In this document: positions 15,369-24,118 of the stretch, in pieces
Layout: the number at the start of each line of letters is the position of its first letter
Numbering within the stretch: position 1 is the stretch's first letter
NCBI GenBank assembly: GCA_015064635.1
Contig: SVRV01000021.1
Coordinates: forward strand, 1 to 44,950
Length of the DNA: 44,950 bases
Direction: 5' to 3'
From: Oscillospiraceae bacterium
Lineage (GTDB): Bacteria > Bacillota > Clostridia > Oscillospirales > SIG627
Position numbers and translations under genes: made by a program
Notes under the pieces: generated by a model
The model's input: the letters and a program-made list of their open reading frames with translations, nothing else
Told to the model about the DNA's origin: nothing
Databases searched by the model: none

Positions 15369-16757
15369 TTATTCCTCCTCGAATACTATCTTGTTAAGTG
15401 CGTTGATATATGCTCTTATACTTGCGGCAACTATATCTGTGGAAATACCATTGCCGGAATAAAGCTTTCCGTTGTTGCGAAGTCTTACAAGTGCCGAGCC
15501 GAGCGCCTCCTTGCCCTCTGTTACCGACTGAACCTGGAAATCGTCAAGCTCATAATGATATCCGATACTCTGCTCAATGGCACGGAATGCCGAGTCAATG
15601 GGTCCGTCGCCTGCGCTTACACCGAAAATCGTCTCGTCTCCACACTTGAGAGTAACCTGAGACATTGAGGGTGCCACGTTTGAACAGCTGGTGGTGTAGC
15701 TTTCAAGGTGATATGTGGAGGGAGCCTGCATTGCAAAGCTTGCAATAAGAGCCTCAAGCTCCTTTGCACCCACGGTGTCCTTCTTCTCGCATATCTGCAA
15801 AAGTGCCTTGTGCACCTTGCCAAGGTCCTCGTCGGACAGGTCATAACCAAGCACAACTGCCGCCTGAGCTACCTGAGCTATTGTGCTGTCAGCGTCAAGA
15901 AGGATCTTCTTCTTTTCACTAACTGTCTCCTCTGAAATATAGGAGGAACGGTTGATATTGTCCAGAAGGTCGTTTATACTTGCGTGAATCTTTGTATTCT
16001 TAAGTCCCGTTTCGATTCCGATAGCATCTCCGCGAGCCTTTATAGCATCGGAGACAGCACCTGCGGAAAGTGTTTCCTTACCTGCCATGGCACACTTGAT
16101 TCCGTCAGCGCCCGCCGATACAGCGGATACTGCACAAGAAACCGCCATGCCAATCTTGTTTGAAACCTCAACGAAAACGGGTACTGAAACCGCTTCCTTA
16201 ACTGTCTTTACAAGAGCTGCAATTTCCTCGGGAAGAGAAATGCCCGCCGCATCCGAAAGTGTGATTATACCTGCACCCATTTCTTCAGCTTTCTTTGCCG
16301 CCGCAACAAGAAACTGTGTATCTGCACGTGTTGCATCAAGAGCAGAGAATTCGACATCTGCGCAAAGCTCCTTTGCCGCCGCAACAAGCTCACCTATTTT
16401 GGTTACCATCTTATCCGACTTGATGTGATAGGTATACTCCATCTGAACGGTGGAGGTGGGAAGCTCTATCTGAAGACGTGGGTGAGCGGCACCCTTAACG
16501 CATTCCCAAGCCTCTGCAACACCCTCGGCAGAAAAGCCTACGGGAAGTGCAACAGCGCTGTTTACAACATTCTGTGCAATAGTCTTATATATGATTGTGT
16601 CCTCACGGGTGTTCTTTATCGGTGCAAGCTCAATTGCATCTGCTCCGATTGAATCCGCACAAGCGGCAATAGCTGTCTTGTCACGGAAAAGCAAGCTGAC
16701 TTCTCTGTCATCTGCAAGTTTTTTAAGTGTGATGTCTGTAATCTGGATTCTTTTCAT
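15369..16757 (-). CDS. LeuA-like protein lacking catalytic motifs, with intact regulatory domain
   Basis: A 462-residue protein aligned along its length with 2-isopropylmalate synthase: DVEFSALDATR (134-144), LSDAAGISLPEEIA (167-180), and a C-terminal leucine-binding LeuA regulatory domain ending LRNNGKLYSGNGISTDI. The active-site motifs are gone. The usual DTTLRDG becomes DITLKKL (residues 8-14) and the metal-binding HxHDD becomes EVSNK (197-201). So it is probably not an isopropylmalate synthase; it may be a leucine-responsive scaffold or regulator, or have new chemistry. Start set at ATG 16757 behind AAAGGATGGG; an upstream frame start lies in the T-box terminator. Followed one base later by the ligase fusion. 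Confidence 0.75.
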   Translation of the reverse strand: MKRIQITDITLKKLADDREVSLLFRDKTAIAACADSIGADAIELAPIKNTREDTIIYKTIAQNVVNSAVALPVGFSAEGVAEAWECVKGAAHPRLQIELPTSTVQMEYTYHIKSDKMVTKIGELVAAAKELCADVEFSALDATRADTQFLVAAAKKAEEMGAGIITLSDAAGISLPEEIAALVKTVKEAVSVPVFVEVSNKIGMAVSCAVSAVSAGADGIKCAMAGKETLSAGAVSDAIKARGDAIGIETGLKNTKIHASINDLLDNINRSSYISEETVSEKKKILLDADSTIAQVAQAAVVLGYDLSDEDLGKVHKALLQICEKKDTVGAKELEALIASFAMQAPSTYHLESYTTSCSNVAPSMSQVTLKCGDETIFGVSAGDGPIDSAFRAIEQSIGYHYELDDFQVQSVTEGKEALGSALVRLRNNGKLYSGNGISTDIVAASIRAYINALNKIVFEEE

Positions 16758-16786
16758 AATAACCCATCCTTTCTGAAATAACAACA

Positions 16787-17073
16787 AAAAATCCCCTCAG
16801 CCTTTTCAGGCCAAGGGGACGAATAATACTTCGCGGTACCACCCCGAATTACTGCCAATGCAGTCACTCATTAAAGCTCAACCAAGCTTTCTGTCAAGGT
16901 AACGGGACAAACCGTGGTCGCTTACGCAGTGCATGGCACGTTGGGCAACCCTGCTCCGGAACGAGACTCACTTTAACTTACCGTACCGACTCACACCAAA
17001 CTCGGCTCTCTTTGACGGAATGGGAAAAAGCGATAATTCCTTCAATGCATTTAAGTAATATTTCTTTGATGAT
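16787..17073 (-). promoter_or_regulatory. T-box leader, probably leucine-specific
   Basis: On the minus strand: a Stem I with AGAGAG motif and distal helix (about 17040-16955), a specifier-loop strand GUCUCG between AAAGUGA and UUCC, the conserved T-box GGTGGTACCGCG (16846-16832) and a terminator (CCCCTT...AGGGG, then six T, 16817-16787). Within the loop the codon CTC (16965-16963) reads leucine, in line with the LeuA-like gene downstream; the loop frame is my inference. Uncharged tRNA would favour the antiterminator and switch the two-gene operon on. Confidence 0.9.
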
Positions 17074-17078
17074 ACGTG

Positions 17079-17107
17079 ATTATATCACATGATTTTCCTT
17101 TTGTCAA
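17079..17107 (-). promoter_or_regulatory. consensus promoter of the T-box operon
   Basis: Minus strand TTGACA (17107-17102), 17 bases, TATAAT (17084-17079). Transcription would start near 17072, right at the beginning of the T-box leader. Confidence 0.88.
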
Positions 17108-17147
17108 GAGTTTTTTATTTTTATGGCATTTTTTCTCACAAATATAT

Positions 17148-17290
17148 AGCTTCTGAAAAGTCTCCGGTTCGGTATTCCTTCAACAGCGGCACGTGAAACA
17201 CCTTTGAGTCAATATGTAACAGCTGCTGATGGCTTTATTGTTTTTTGACACAGAGGAATTTCAAAAGCTTGAGCAAGAAATAAAATAAAA
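17148..17290 (+). pseudogene. possible decayed gene fragment
   Basis: One frame reads LLKSLRFGIPSTAARETPLS and on to ADGFIVF before a stop; shifting frame at the six-T run (17240-17246) continues as FDTEEFQKLEQEIK to a stop. The amino acid composition looks protein-like across the shift, suggesting a frameshifted C-terminal remnant. Family not recognised, no start codon. Confidence 0.25.
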
Positions 17291-17316
17291 TTCTTCCATT
17301 CAAATCAAAATCCCAC

Positions 17317-17345
17317 TTGTAAAATTATTCTTTTTGTGATATAAT
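17317..17345 (+). promoter_or_regulatory. promoter of copA-copZ
   Basis: TTGTAA (17317-17322), 17 bases, TATAAT (17340-17345). The start codon of copA follows 57 bases later. Confidence 0.7.
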
Positions 17346-17352
17346 ACTTTCA

Positions 17353-17368
17353 GTTAGGTGTTGCTAAC
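17353..17368 (+). promoter_or_regulatory. inverted repeat at the copA transcription start, possible metal-sensor operator
   Basis: GTTAG (17353-17357) and CTAAC (17364-17368) flank six bases just downstream of the -10 box, a position where a repressor would block transcription. It does not match the CopY consensus TACAnnTGTA, and no repressor gene is in the window. Confidence 0.35.
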
Positions 17369-17402
17369 TACATCGTGTACCCTTAGAAAGGAAGGATATT
17401 AT

Positions 17403-19625
17403 ATGAAAAAAAGCTTTACAGTGGAGGGTATGAGCTGTTCGGCTTGCTCTTCCGCTGTCGAAAGAGTAGTCGGGAGAATCGATGGCGTAGCATCTGCCAC
17501 GGTCAACCTTCTTTCAAAAACGCTGGTATGCGAATATGACGAGAGTAAGGTAAGCGTTGAAGACATAAAAAAAGCGGTATCCAAGGCAGGTTTTTCGGCT
17601 GAAGAAAACGGAGAAAAGAAGGAGGAAAAATCCTCCCCTGACACCAAGGAAGGCACACCCGTAAAAACAAGACTTATTGTGTCCTTTGCGTTTTTAGCGC
17701 TTTTGATGTATGTCTCCATGGGGCATATGATAGGTCTGCCCCAGCCGTTCTTTTTCGAGGGACGAAGGTCGGCAGTTATCTTCGCCTTCACACAGCTTCT
17801 TTTGACACTTCCCATTGCATATGTAAACAGAAAGTTCTTTATATCGGGAGCAAAGGCTGTAAAAAACAAAGCACCGAACATGGATACCCTTGTGGCACTC
17901 GGCTCACTCTCGGGCATCCTCTACGGAATATTTGCAATTTATATGATAGCATGGGGTCAGGGAAACGGAAACGATGCACTTGTTGACGAGTTTCGGCACG
18001 ATCTCTATTTTGAATCCTCGGCAATGATTCTCACTCTTGTAACCCTTGGGAAATTCTTTGAGGATCGTTCAAAGAAAAAAACAGGTGATGCCCTTCACGG
18101 ACTTGAAAAGCTCTCCCCCGAAAACGTAACCGTTGAGCGTGACGGCAAGGAATACACTGTTCCCTATGACAGCCTTTCGGTAGGCGACATCCTTATTCTC
18201 CGCCCCGGCTCACGTGCCGCAGTTGACGGCGTTATCGTTGAGGGTAGCGGAAGCTTCGATGTTTCAAGTCTGACGGGTGAAAGTGTTCCGTTGTATAAGA
18301 CGGTGGGTGACGAGGTCATCTCGGCAAGTCTGCTCACCGATTCCTATGTCAAGCTCCGTGCCACCTCTGTGGGCAAGGACACAACACTCTCACAGATGAT
18401 ATCCCTTGTGGAAAATGCAACGTCAACGAAAGCACCTACCGCAAAGCTTGCCGACAAGATAAGTAGAGTCTTCGTACCGTCGGTTATGGGAATCTCTCTT
18501 ATCACACTTACAGCCTGGCTGATAAGCGGTGCGGCATTTGAGTTTGCGCTCTCCAGAGCACTGTCGGTACTGGTTATCTCCTGCCCTTGCGCACTGGGAC
18601 TCGCAACTCCCGTTGCAGTAACCGTCTCGGTGGGCAGACTTGCAAGTGAGGGAATACTCGTCAAGAATGCCTCGTGGGCAGAGCTGATGAGTGACATAAA
18701 AACAATAGTATTCGACAAGACGGGAACTGTAACACAGGGCAAAATGACAGTGTGTGATGTTGTGTCTGACAATGAAAGCGCACTTCTCACTCTTGCCGCT
18801 TCCCTTGAGCATTCCAGTGAGCATCCCGTGGCACGTGCTATCACGGAGTACTGCGGTGACGTAAAGAGAGTTGAGATTTCCGACTTCAAGGCACTGCCCG
18901 GCAGAGGAGTGAGCGGTGTCTGTCTCGGCGAAGAGGTGCTTGGCGGAAATATGGCATTTATGCTCGAAAACGGAGTTGACGTCTCCTCTCTTGAGGAAAA
19001 AGCAAAGCTTTTTGAAGCTGAAGGAAAAACGCTGACCTACTTTGCCGCAGGAAAGCGAATTCTCGGACTGATAGCCATAAGCGATACCCTCAAGGACGGT
19101 GTGACAGATACCATTTCCGCACTGCGTTCTATGGGCATTAAAACAGTATTGCTGACAGGCGATACAAAGGCGGCGGCAAAGGCGGTTGCCGATGCAGTAG
19201 GCTTTGATGAGGTAACAGCCGAGGTAATGCCTGCCGACAAGGAAAGCCATGTAAGGCGATACAAGGAATACGGCAGAGTGGCAATGGTGGGTGACGGAGT
19301 TAACGACAGTCCTTCACTTGCATCGGCTGACGTGGGAATATCCCCCGGAAACGCAACCGACATTGCAATAGATACATCGGACATAATTGTCATGAGTGAT
19401 GATTTGCGACGAATAGTGCGTATAGTCACCTATGCAAAAATCTCTCTTAGGATAATGAAAGAGAATCTCTTCTGGGCATTCATATACAACGTAATAGGAA
19501 TACCCGTTGCGGCAGGCGTTTTTGCCTGGGCAGGAATTTTATTGACTCCCTCCATAGGCGCCGCAGCTATGAGCTTCAGTTCGCTCTTTGTCGTAACAAA
19601 CGCACTGCGACTTTTGAGGAAGTAA
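17403..19625 (+). CDS. copA: copper-translocating P1B-type ATPase
   Basis: A 740-residue membrane pump. Residues 1-65 are a heavy-metal-associated domain with GMSCSACSSAV. Then come transmembrane helices, the actuator TGES, the ion-site motif SCPCALGLATP, the phosphorylation site DKTGT, the HP motif SEHPVA and the hinge GDGVNDSPSLA. The CPC motif points to Cu+ (or Ag+) export. Start at ATG 17403 behind GGAAGG; an in-frame GTG at 17358 lies inside the operator-like repeat. Followed by a CopZ-like chaperone, so a copper-tolerance operon. There is no CsoR or CopY gene nearby. Confidence 0.93.
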   Translation: MKKSFTVEGMSCSACSSAVERVVGRIDGVASATVNLLSKTLVCEYDESKVSVEDIKKAVSKAGFSAEENGEKKEEKSSPDTKEGTPVKTRLIVSFAFLALLMYVSMGHMIGLPQPFFFEGRRSAVIFAFTQLLLTLPIAYVNRKFFISGAKAVKNKAPNMDTLVALGSLSGILYGIFAIYMIAWGQGNGNDALVDEFRHDLYFESSAMILTLVTLGKFFEDRSKKKTGDALHGLEKLSPENVTVERDGKEYTVPYDSLSVGDILILRPGSRAAVDGVIVEGSGSFDVSSLTGESVPLYKTVGDEVISASLLTDSYVKLRATSVGKDTTLSQMISLVENATSTKAPTAKLADKISRVFVPSVMGISLITLTAWLISGAAFEFALSRALSVLVISCPCALGLATPVAVTVSVGRLASEGILVKNASWAELMSDIKTIVFDKTGTVTQGKMTVCDVVSDNESALLTLAASLEHSSEHPVARAITEYCGDVKRVEISDFKALPGRGVSGVCLGEEVLGGNMAFMLENGVDVSSLEEKAKLFEAEGKTLTYFAAGKRILGLIAISDTLKDGVTDTISALRSMGIKTVLLTGDTKAAAKAVADAVGFDEVTAEVMPADKESHVRRYKEYGRVAMVGDGVNDSPSLASADVGISPGNATDIAIDTSDIIVMSDDLRRIVRIVTYAKISLRIMKENLFWAFIYNVIGIPVAAGVFAWAGILLTPSIGAAAMSFSSLFVVTNALRLLRK

Positions 19626-19635
19626 TTTTGCAATA

Positions 19636-19660
19636 ATGAAGAAAACCAAAGGTTTTCAAC
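19636..19660. repeat. dispersed hairpin motif (GAGAAAA...TTTTCAAC type)
   Basis: A GAAAACC-AAA-GGTTTTC hairpin followed by AAC. Related hairpins with changed but complementary stems occur at 21913-21942, 22344-22366, 24964-24980, 28134-28156, 36679-36701, 36934-36956 and 41591-41617. A short stretch with TTAATTGTGCATTGTG follows here and recurs near 36521. Confidence 0.6.
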
Positions 19661-19717
19661 CGTTAATTGTGCATTGTGCACTGTTGAGACGATAACTAAA
19701 CATAAAGGAGATATAAC

Positions 19718-19909
19718 ATGGAAAAAATTTATAAGGTAGAAGGCATGCACTGCTCACATTGCTCGGCAAGAGTAGAAAAAGCACTTGCTGAAATGGGACT
19801 CAAGGTATCAGTATCACTGGAAAAAGGCGAAGTTGCCGTTTCGGGAGATACAATAAACGATGCCCTTGTAAAAGAGACCATCGAGGACCTGGGCTTTGAC
19901 GTGAAGTAA
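19718..19909 (+). CDS. copZ: copper chaperone, heavy-metal-associated domain
   Basis: A 63-residue single-domain protein with the ferredoxin-like HMA fold; the metal site is GMHCSHCSARV with two cysteines near residues 11 and 14. CopZ-type proteins carry Cu+ in the cytoplasm and deliver it to CopA. It lies 92 bases downstream of copA on the same strand behind AAAGGAG; the gap holds a dispersed hairpin repeat. A terminator follows. Confidence 0.88.
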   Translation: MEKIYKVEGMHCSHCSARVEKALAEMGLKVSVSLEKGEVAVSGDTINDALVKETIEDLGFDVK

Positions 19910-19927
19910 TAAAGCGTTCAAAAGTAC

Positions 19928-19965
19928 AAAAACCTTGCAACGAAAATGTTGCAAGGTTTTTTGTT
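19928..19965. terminator. bidirectional terminator between copZ and clpX
   Basis: AAAAACCTTGCAAC (19928-19941) pairs perfectly with GTTGCAAGGTTTTT (19948-19961), with T runs on both strands. Confidence 0.9.
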
Positions 19966-19966
19966 T

Positions 19967-21193
19967 TTATTTGACAATTGCTTTCTTTGTTTTATCAACA
20001 GCCGCCTTTGTTATGATAAGCTCCTTCGCCTCGCTGTCGGAGGGAAGTGAATACATATACTCCAGCATGAGAGACTCCATAATGGAGCGGAGTCCTCTGG
20101 CACCCGTATTGTTTTCAACCGCTTTTTTGGCAATGGCTGCAAGAGCATCCTTCTTAAAGGAAAGCTTTATTCCATCCATTTCGAAAAGCTTCTGATACTG
20201 CTTCACAAGGCTGTTTTTTGGTTCTGTGAGTATTCTCACAAATGCATCCTCGTCAAGGGGGTCAAGGGTAACTATCATGGGAATTCTTCCCACGATTTCG
20301 GGGATAAGACCATACTTTACAAGGTCGTGGGACTCAAGATTTTTGAGAATATTATCCTTCTTCTTGTCCGCCTTGGTACGAACCTCACCGCCAAATCCCA
20401 TTGTCTGCTTGCCTGTACGGGATTCTATTATCTGCTCGATACCGTCAAATGCACCGCCGCAGATAAAGAGTATATTTGATGTGTCTATCTGGATGAACTC
20501 CTGATTGGGATGCTTTCTGCCGCCCTGGGGAGGTACGTTTGAAACAGTTCCCTCAAGAATCTTCAAAAGCGCTTGCTGTACGCCCTCGCCCGAAACGTCA
20601 CGGGTGATTGAGCGGTTTTCGCTTCGTCTCGATATCTTATCGATTTCATCAATGTAGATAATACCCTTCTCGGCACGCTCAATGTCAAAATCCGCCGCCT
20701 GGATGAGACGGAGGAGGATATTCTCAACGTCCTCACCAACATATCCAGCCTCTGTAAGAGTAGTGGCATCCGCAATAGCAAATGGCACCTTTAAGGTCTT
20801 TGCAAGAGTCTGGGCAAGATAGGTCTTACCTACACCCGTTGAGCCAAGAAGAAGCACATTGCTCTTTTGAATCTCAACGTCACCGTCGTCACGTTTTTGC
20901 AAAATACGCTTGTAGTGATTGTAGACCGCCACGGAAAGTGTAATTTTTGCATCGTCCTGACCGATGACATATTCGTCCAGTGTCTTTTTAATTTCCTGAG
21001 GTTTGGGAAGTGTTTCAAGGCTCAAATCGTCAGCACCCGCAACAGGCTCCTCAGCCTCCGAAAAAATCATATTGCAAAAATCGGCACAGCTGCGGCATAT
21101 CTTTACGCCGTCGGGGCCTTGAACAAGAGGTCCGACATTTTCCTCGGAATTTTTGCAAAATGAACAAATGTTCTTATTCTTATTATCTGCCAT
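19967..21193 (-). CDS. clpX: ATP-dependent protease ATP-binding subunit ClpX
   Basis: A 408-residue AAA+ unfoldase. The N-terminal zinc-binding domain has CSFC and CRSCADFC; Walker A is GSTGVGKT, Walker [11 protein letters not shown], and the pore loop [10 protein letters not shown]. The IGF-type ClpP-docking loop appears as MGFGGEV. It recognises and unfolds substrates and threads them into ClpP, encoded just upstream with an 11-base gap. Length and motifs are normal. Confidence 0.97.
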   Translation of the reverse strand: MADNKNKNICSFCKNSEENVGPLVQGPDGVKICRSCADFCNMIFSEAEEPVAGADDLSLETLPKPQEIKKTLDEYVIGQDDAKITLSVAVYNHYKRILQKRDDGDVEIQKSNVLLLGSTGVGKTYLAQTLAKTLKVPFAIADATTLTEAGYVGEDVENILLRLIQAADFDIERAEKGIIYIDEIDKISRRSENRSITRDVSGEGVQQALLKILEGTVSNVPPQGGRKHPNQEFIQIDTSNILFICGGAFDGIEQIIESRTGKQTMGFGGEVRTKADKKKDNILKNLESHDLVKYGLIPEIVGRIPMIVTLDPLDEDAFVRILTEPKNSLVKQYQKLFEMDGIKLSFKKDALAAIAKKAVENNTGARGLRSIMESLMLEYMYSLPSDSEAKELIITKAAVDKTKKAIVK

Positions 21194-21204
21194 AATTACC
21201 TCTG

Positions 21205-21789
21205 TTAAATACGCTTATCTATTACCTTGTCAATAAGACCGTATTCTACCGCTTCGGCACTTGTCATGAAGTTATCACGCTCGGTATCTCGTTCAATTTC
21301 GGAAATATCCTTACCGGTCACGGATGCAAGGATAGAATTCATATTATTTCTTATGCGAAGAATGTGGTCGGCGTGAATCTTGATATCACTTGCCTGACCC
21401 TGCATACCTCCGAGAGGCTGGTGAATCATAATTTCGCTGTAAGGAAGTGCAAAGCGCTTACCCTTTGTGCCTGCGGCAAGAAGAAATGCGCCCATACTTG
21501 CCGCCATACCGATACAAATGGTTGACACGTCGCACTTGATAAAGTTCATGGTGTCGTAAATTGCCATGCCGGCACTGATTGAACCGCCGGGAGAGTTGAT
21601 GTAAAGGCTGATATCCTTATCAGGGTCCTGTGCCTCAAGGTAGAGAAGCTGTGCTACAACAAGAGTTGCGGTAGCATCGTTTACTTCATCGGCAAGGAAT
21701 ATTATTCTGTCGTTTAAGAGTCTTGAATAAATATCAAAGGAACGCTCTCCTCTGGATGTTTGTTCTAAGACCATGGGAACAAGTGGCAT
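21205..21789 (-). CDS. clpP: ATP-dependent Clp protease proteolytic subunit
   Basis: A 194-residue serine protease: catalytic Ser in [11 protein letters not shown], His in MIHQPLGG and Asp in the later DRDNF region. It forms the double-heptamer chamber used with ClpX or other Clp ATPases. The N-terminus [20 protein letters not shown] is typical. AAAAGGAG precedes the ATG. In many Firmicutes tig lies directly upstream; here 760 bases of repeats lie between. Confidence 0.97.
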   Translation of the reverse strand: MPLVPMVLEQTSRGERSFDIYSRLLNDRIIFLADEVNDATATLVVAQLLYLEAQDPDKDISLYINSPGGSISAGMAIYDTMNFIKCDVSTICIGMAASMGAFLLAAGTKGKRFALPYSEIMIHQPLGGMQGQASDIKIHADHILRIRNNMNSILASVTGKDISEIERDTERDNFMTSAEAVEYGLIDKVIDKRI

Positions 21790-21912
21790 ATTGTATGTCT
21801 CCTTTTCGTTATAATTTTTCGGGATGTAAAAATCGTCCGGAACACAAAAAGAAAATATATTTTTTATTTATCTTTCTTTGAGTAGCGATGTGTTATACCC
21901 GCTTTTACTAAT

Positions 21913-22026
21913 GTTGAAAATATCGATACGATATTTTCTCCAAAAGATTATATTTCTTTTTGTTATGAACAAACTTCCCCTCTCGCAGTATAATGTACAG
22001 CTTCGGAGTCAGTTTGTTCATTCCAA
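21913..22026 (-). repeat. structured dispersed repeat, copy A1 (compact form)
   Basis: Read on the minus strand: stem GAACAAACT (22019-22011) with AGTTTGTTC (21975-21967), enclosing CCGAAG, a degenerate GTAC hairpin and CGAGAGG, then a second hairpin with a GATATCG-like stem (21942-21913). It shares its architecture with the copy at 41591-41767 and, more distantly, with the 254-bp form. Confidence 0.65.
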
Positions 22027-22062
22027 ACAATTTTTCCTATCCCTTGTCGTTGCGGTTATTTC

Positions 22063-22192
22063 GAGCTTTCCGAGAGAAGCTTTTTAAAAAAGTACTCTCT
22101 CGGGCTCTTCCAAAAAATAAAATAAAAATTATAAATAATTATTTTCAAAGTTTTTGAAGGTCTCGGAAACTTTTTTCAAAAAGTTTCTGAGA
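22063..22192. repeat. two long imperfect palindromes
   Basis: 22070-22103: CCGAGAGA and TCTCTCGG flank a CTTTTTAAAAAAG core. 22161-22192: TCTCGGAAACTTTT pairs with AAAAGTTTCTGAGA. A relative of the first occurs inverted at 25202-25238. They look like REP-type extragenic palindromes. No gene is supported in 21790-22549. Confidence 0.65.
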
Positions 22193-22204
22193 AAAATGTT
22201 TATT

Positions 22205-22484
22205 CGGTATCACCCAAAAGACACACCGTGCCTGAAACCCCAAAAGGTGGGAGTTTTGGAGGGAAAATCGCGGAGTGCGAAGGCGTCGGCGTACTTATGT
22301 ACGCCAGTCCGAGCAACACGCGAAGAAAATGAAATTTTCATGAGATGGAGAAAACCGAAGGTTTTCAACAAAAGAAGAATTGCTTTTTGGGAGTGATGTG
22401 TTCGCACTATATTATGTGGGAGTGAACAAAGCCGAGAATAAAGATACACTTTCATTTTCGGTTTTAACCCAAAAATCACACCGT
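22205..22484 (+). repeat. structured dispersed repeat, copy B1 (254-bp form)
   Basis: A 254-base unit followed by a partial restart of itself (22459-22484). Inner hairpin GGCGTAC-TTAT-GTACGCC (22288-22305) inside an outer stem CGCG...TGC / GCA...CGCG (22269-22278 with 22313-22322), then a GAAAACCGAAGGTTTTC hairpin (22346-22362). Small reading frames through it recur in other copies only because the DNA is repeated. Confidence 0.8.
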
Positions 22485-22511
22485 ACTACAACACAACTCA
22501 AATAATGATAC

Positions 22512-22545
22512 AAAGGGCTGTAAAAATTTTTACAGCCCCTTTTTA
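22512..22545 (-). terminator. terminator of tig
   Basis: GGGCTGTAAAAA and TTTTTACAGCCC form a 12-bp stem (22515-22538) with A/T flanks, six bases past the trigger factor stop codon. Confidence 0.75.
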
Positions 22546-22549
22546 CTTC

Positions 22550-24004
22550 TTATTCTGCATCTGCAGGCTTTTCTTCAGCCTTCTTGGTTGACTTTCTTGT
22601 AGTAGTCTTCTTGGGCTTTTCTTCGCCTTCAGCCTTTTCTTCTGCTGTCTCCTCTGCCTTCTTTGTCTTCTTGGCGGGAGCCTTCTTGGCAGGCTTCTTT
22701 TCCTCTGCCGCTTCTTCACCGTAAGCCTTTTCGGTTATCTTTGCGTTCTCCTTTACAAGAGCGATAGCCTTATTAACCGCAAGGTCACGAGTTACCATAT
22801 CAGCGGGGATAGCTGTACGAATCTTATCAACTTCAACCTTGTACATATCGGCAAGTCTTGCGTACTCTGCTTCGATTTCTTCCTCGGTAGCTGTAAGTCC
22901 TTCAAGCTCTACAATCTTTTCAAGAGCAAGCTGGAGCTTAACCTGGCTTTCAGCCTGAGGTCTGAACTGTTCCTTGAAGTTGTCCATTGTCATACCGGTG
23001 TACTTCATGTACATATCCATTGAGATACCCTGAGACTGCATTCTGTAAGAATAGTCCTCAATCATATGCTCAACTTCGTTTTCGTACATACACTCGGGAA
23101 TTTCTGCCTCAACAGCATCAACAAGAGCGAGTTTGAGCTGTGTTTCAACATCGCCGTCTGCCATATCAGCATATCTCTTTTCTATATTTGCCTTAACATC
23201 AGCGGTATATTCAGCAAGAGTGTCAAATTCTGAAACATCCTTTGCAAACTCGTCATCGAGAGCGGGAAGTTCCTTTGTTTCAAGCTTGTGAAGCTTACAA
23301 GCAAATACTGCTGCCTTGCCCTTGAGCTCTTCTGCGTGATACTCTTCGGGGAAGGTTACATTTACGTCGAATTCATCGCCTACGTTGTGACCAATGATCT
23401 GATCCTCAAAGCCGGGGATGAATGAACCTGAACCAAGCTCAAGCTTGTGTCCCTCGTCCTTACCGCCGTCAAAGGGTACTCCGTCAACGGTACCGAGATA
23501 ATCTATTGTAGCAAAGTCGCCCTTTTCGGCAGCTCTTTCTACTTCTATCATTCTTGACGCTCTTTCACGTGCGTGCATGATTTCGTGGTCAACATCCTCG
23601 TCTGTAACTTCTCTTACAGTCTTTACAGCCTCGATGCCCTTGTAATCCTTGATTGAAACTTCAGGCTTTACAAAGTAAACTGCACTTACCTCAACGCCCT
23701 CGTCATTGATGTCACCAACTTCAATTTCAGGACGGCTTACTACGTCAAGCTTTGCTTCTTCAATAGCCTTTGTAAGCTGGTCGGGGAGAATATCGTTGAG
23801 AGCATCCTCGTAAAATACTCCCTTGCCATACATTTTTTCAATGATTCCTCTGGGTGCTTTACCCTTTCTGAAACCGGGAACCTGAATTTTTGATGCATTC
23901 TTCTTGAATGCCTTGTCTACTGCCGCATCAAAGTCAGCCTTTGCGATAACAAGCTCAAGCTTTACCTGATTCTTTTCGATAGTAGTTACATTTTTTACGC
24001 TCAT
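22550..24004 (-). CDS. tig: trigger factor, ribosome-associated chaperone
   Basis: A 484-residue protein with the N-terminal ribosome-binding domain (signature GFRKGKAPRG near residue 45), a central FKBP-type peptidyl-prolyl isomerase domain (about 160-245, DYLGTVDGVPFDGGK) and a C-terminal helical chaperone domain. It meets nascent chains at the ribosome exit. The last about 55 residues are a low-complexity Lys/Ala/Glu/Thr tail (KKAPAKKTKKAEE), longer than in E. coli or Bacillus but frequent in Clostridia. A hairpin sits in the leader at 24018-24042. Confidence 0.96.
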   Translation of the reverse strand: MSVKNVTTIEKNQVKLELVIAKADFDAAVDKAFKKNASKIQVPGFRKGKAPRGIIEKMYGKGVFYEDALNDILPDQLTKAIEEAKLDVVSRPEIEVGDINDEGVEVSAVYFVKPEVSIKDYKGIEAVKTVREVTDEDVDHEIMHARERASRMIEVERAAEKGDFATIDYLGTVDGVPFDGGKDEGHKLELGSGSFIPGFEDQIIGHNVGDEFDVNVTFPEEYHAEELKGKAAVFACKLHKLETKELPALDDEFAKDVSEFDTLAEYTADVKANIEKRYADMADGDVETQLKLALVDAVEAEIPECMYENEVEHMIEDYSYRMQSQGISMDMYMKYTGMTMDNFKEQFRPQAESQVKLQLALEKIVELEGLTATEEEIEAEYARLADMYKVEVDKIRTAIPADMVTRDLAVNKAIALVKENAKITEKAYGEEAAEEKKPAKKAPAKKTKKAEETAEEKAEGEEKPKKTTTRKSTKKAEEKPADAE

Positions 24005-24017
24005 TTTTTCCTCCTGT

Positions 24018-24042
24018 TATATGTAAGCGCGTGCTACATATA
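24018..24042 (-). promoter_or_regulatory. leader hairpin ahead of tig
   Basis: TATATGTA (24018-24025) pairs with TACATATA (24035-24042) around a GC-rich loop, just upstream of the AGGAGG ribosome binding site. It could influence ribosome access or stability; its role is not shown. Confidence 0.4.
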
Positions 24043-24066
24043 CCTTTACATTATAATTCATACTAT

Positions 24067-24094
24067 ATTTTATACAAAATACAAAATTTGTCAA
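24067..24094 (-). promoter_or_regulatory. tig promoter
   Basis: Minus strand TTGACA (24094-24089), 16 bases, TAAAAT (24072-24067). Confidence 0.65.
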
Positions 24095-24118
24095 GTATAT
24101 AAGCCAAAAAATATTTAA

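Noticed and set aside
16758..16787. A longer N-terminus for the LeuA-like protein
   Set aside because: The extra codons cover the T-box terminator and its T run, which must stay untranslated leader.
22154..22396. Open frames inside the repeats (for example one reading HPKDTPCLKPQKVGV), seen also at 36495-36713 and 36732-37085
   Set aside because: They are shared only because the DNA repeats, are open on both strands, lack ribosome binding sites and follow hairpin arms rather than codon structure.
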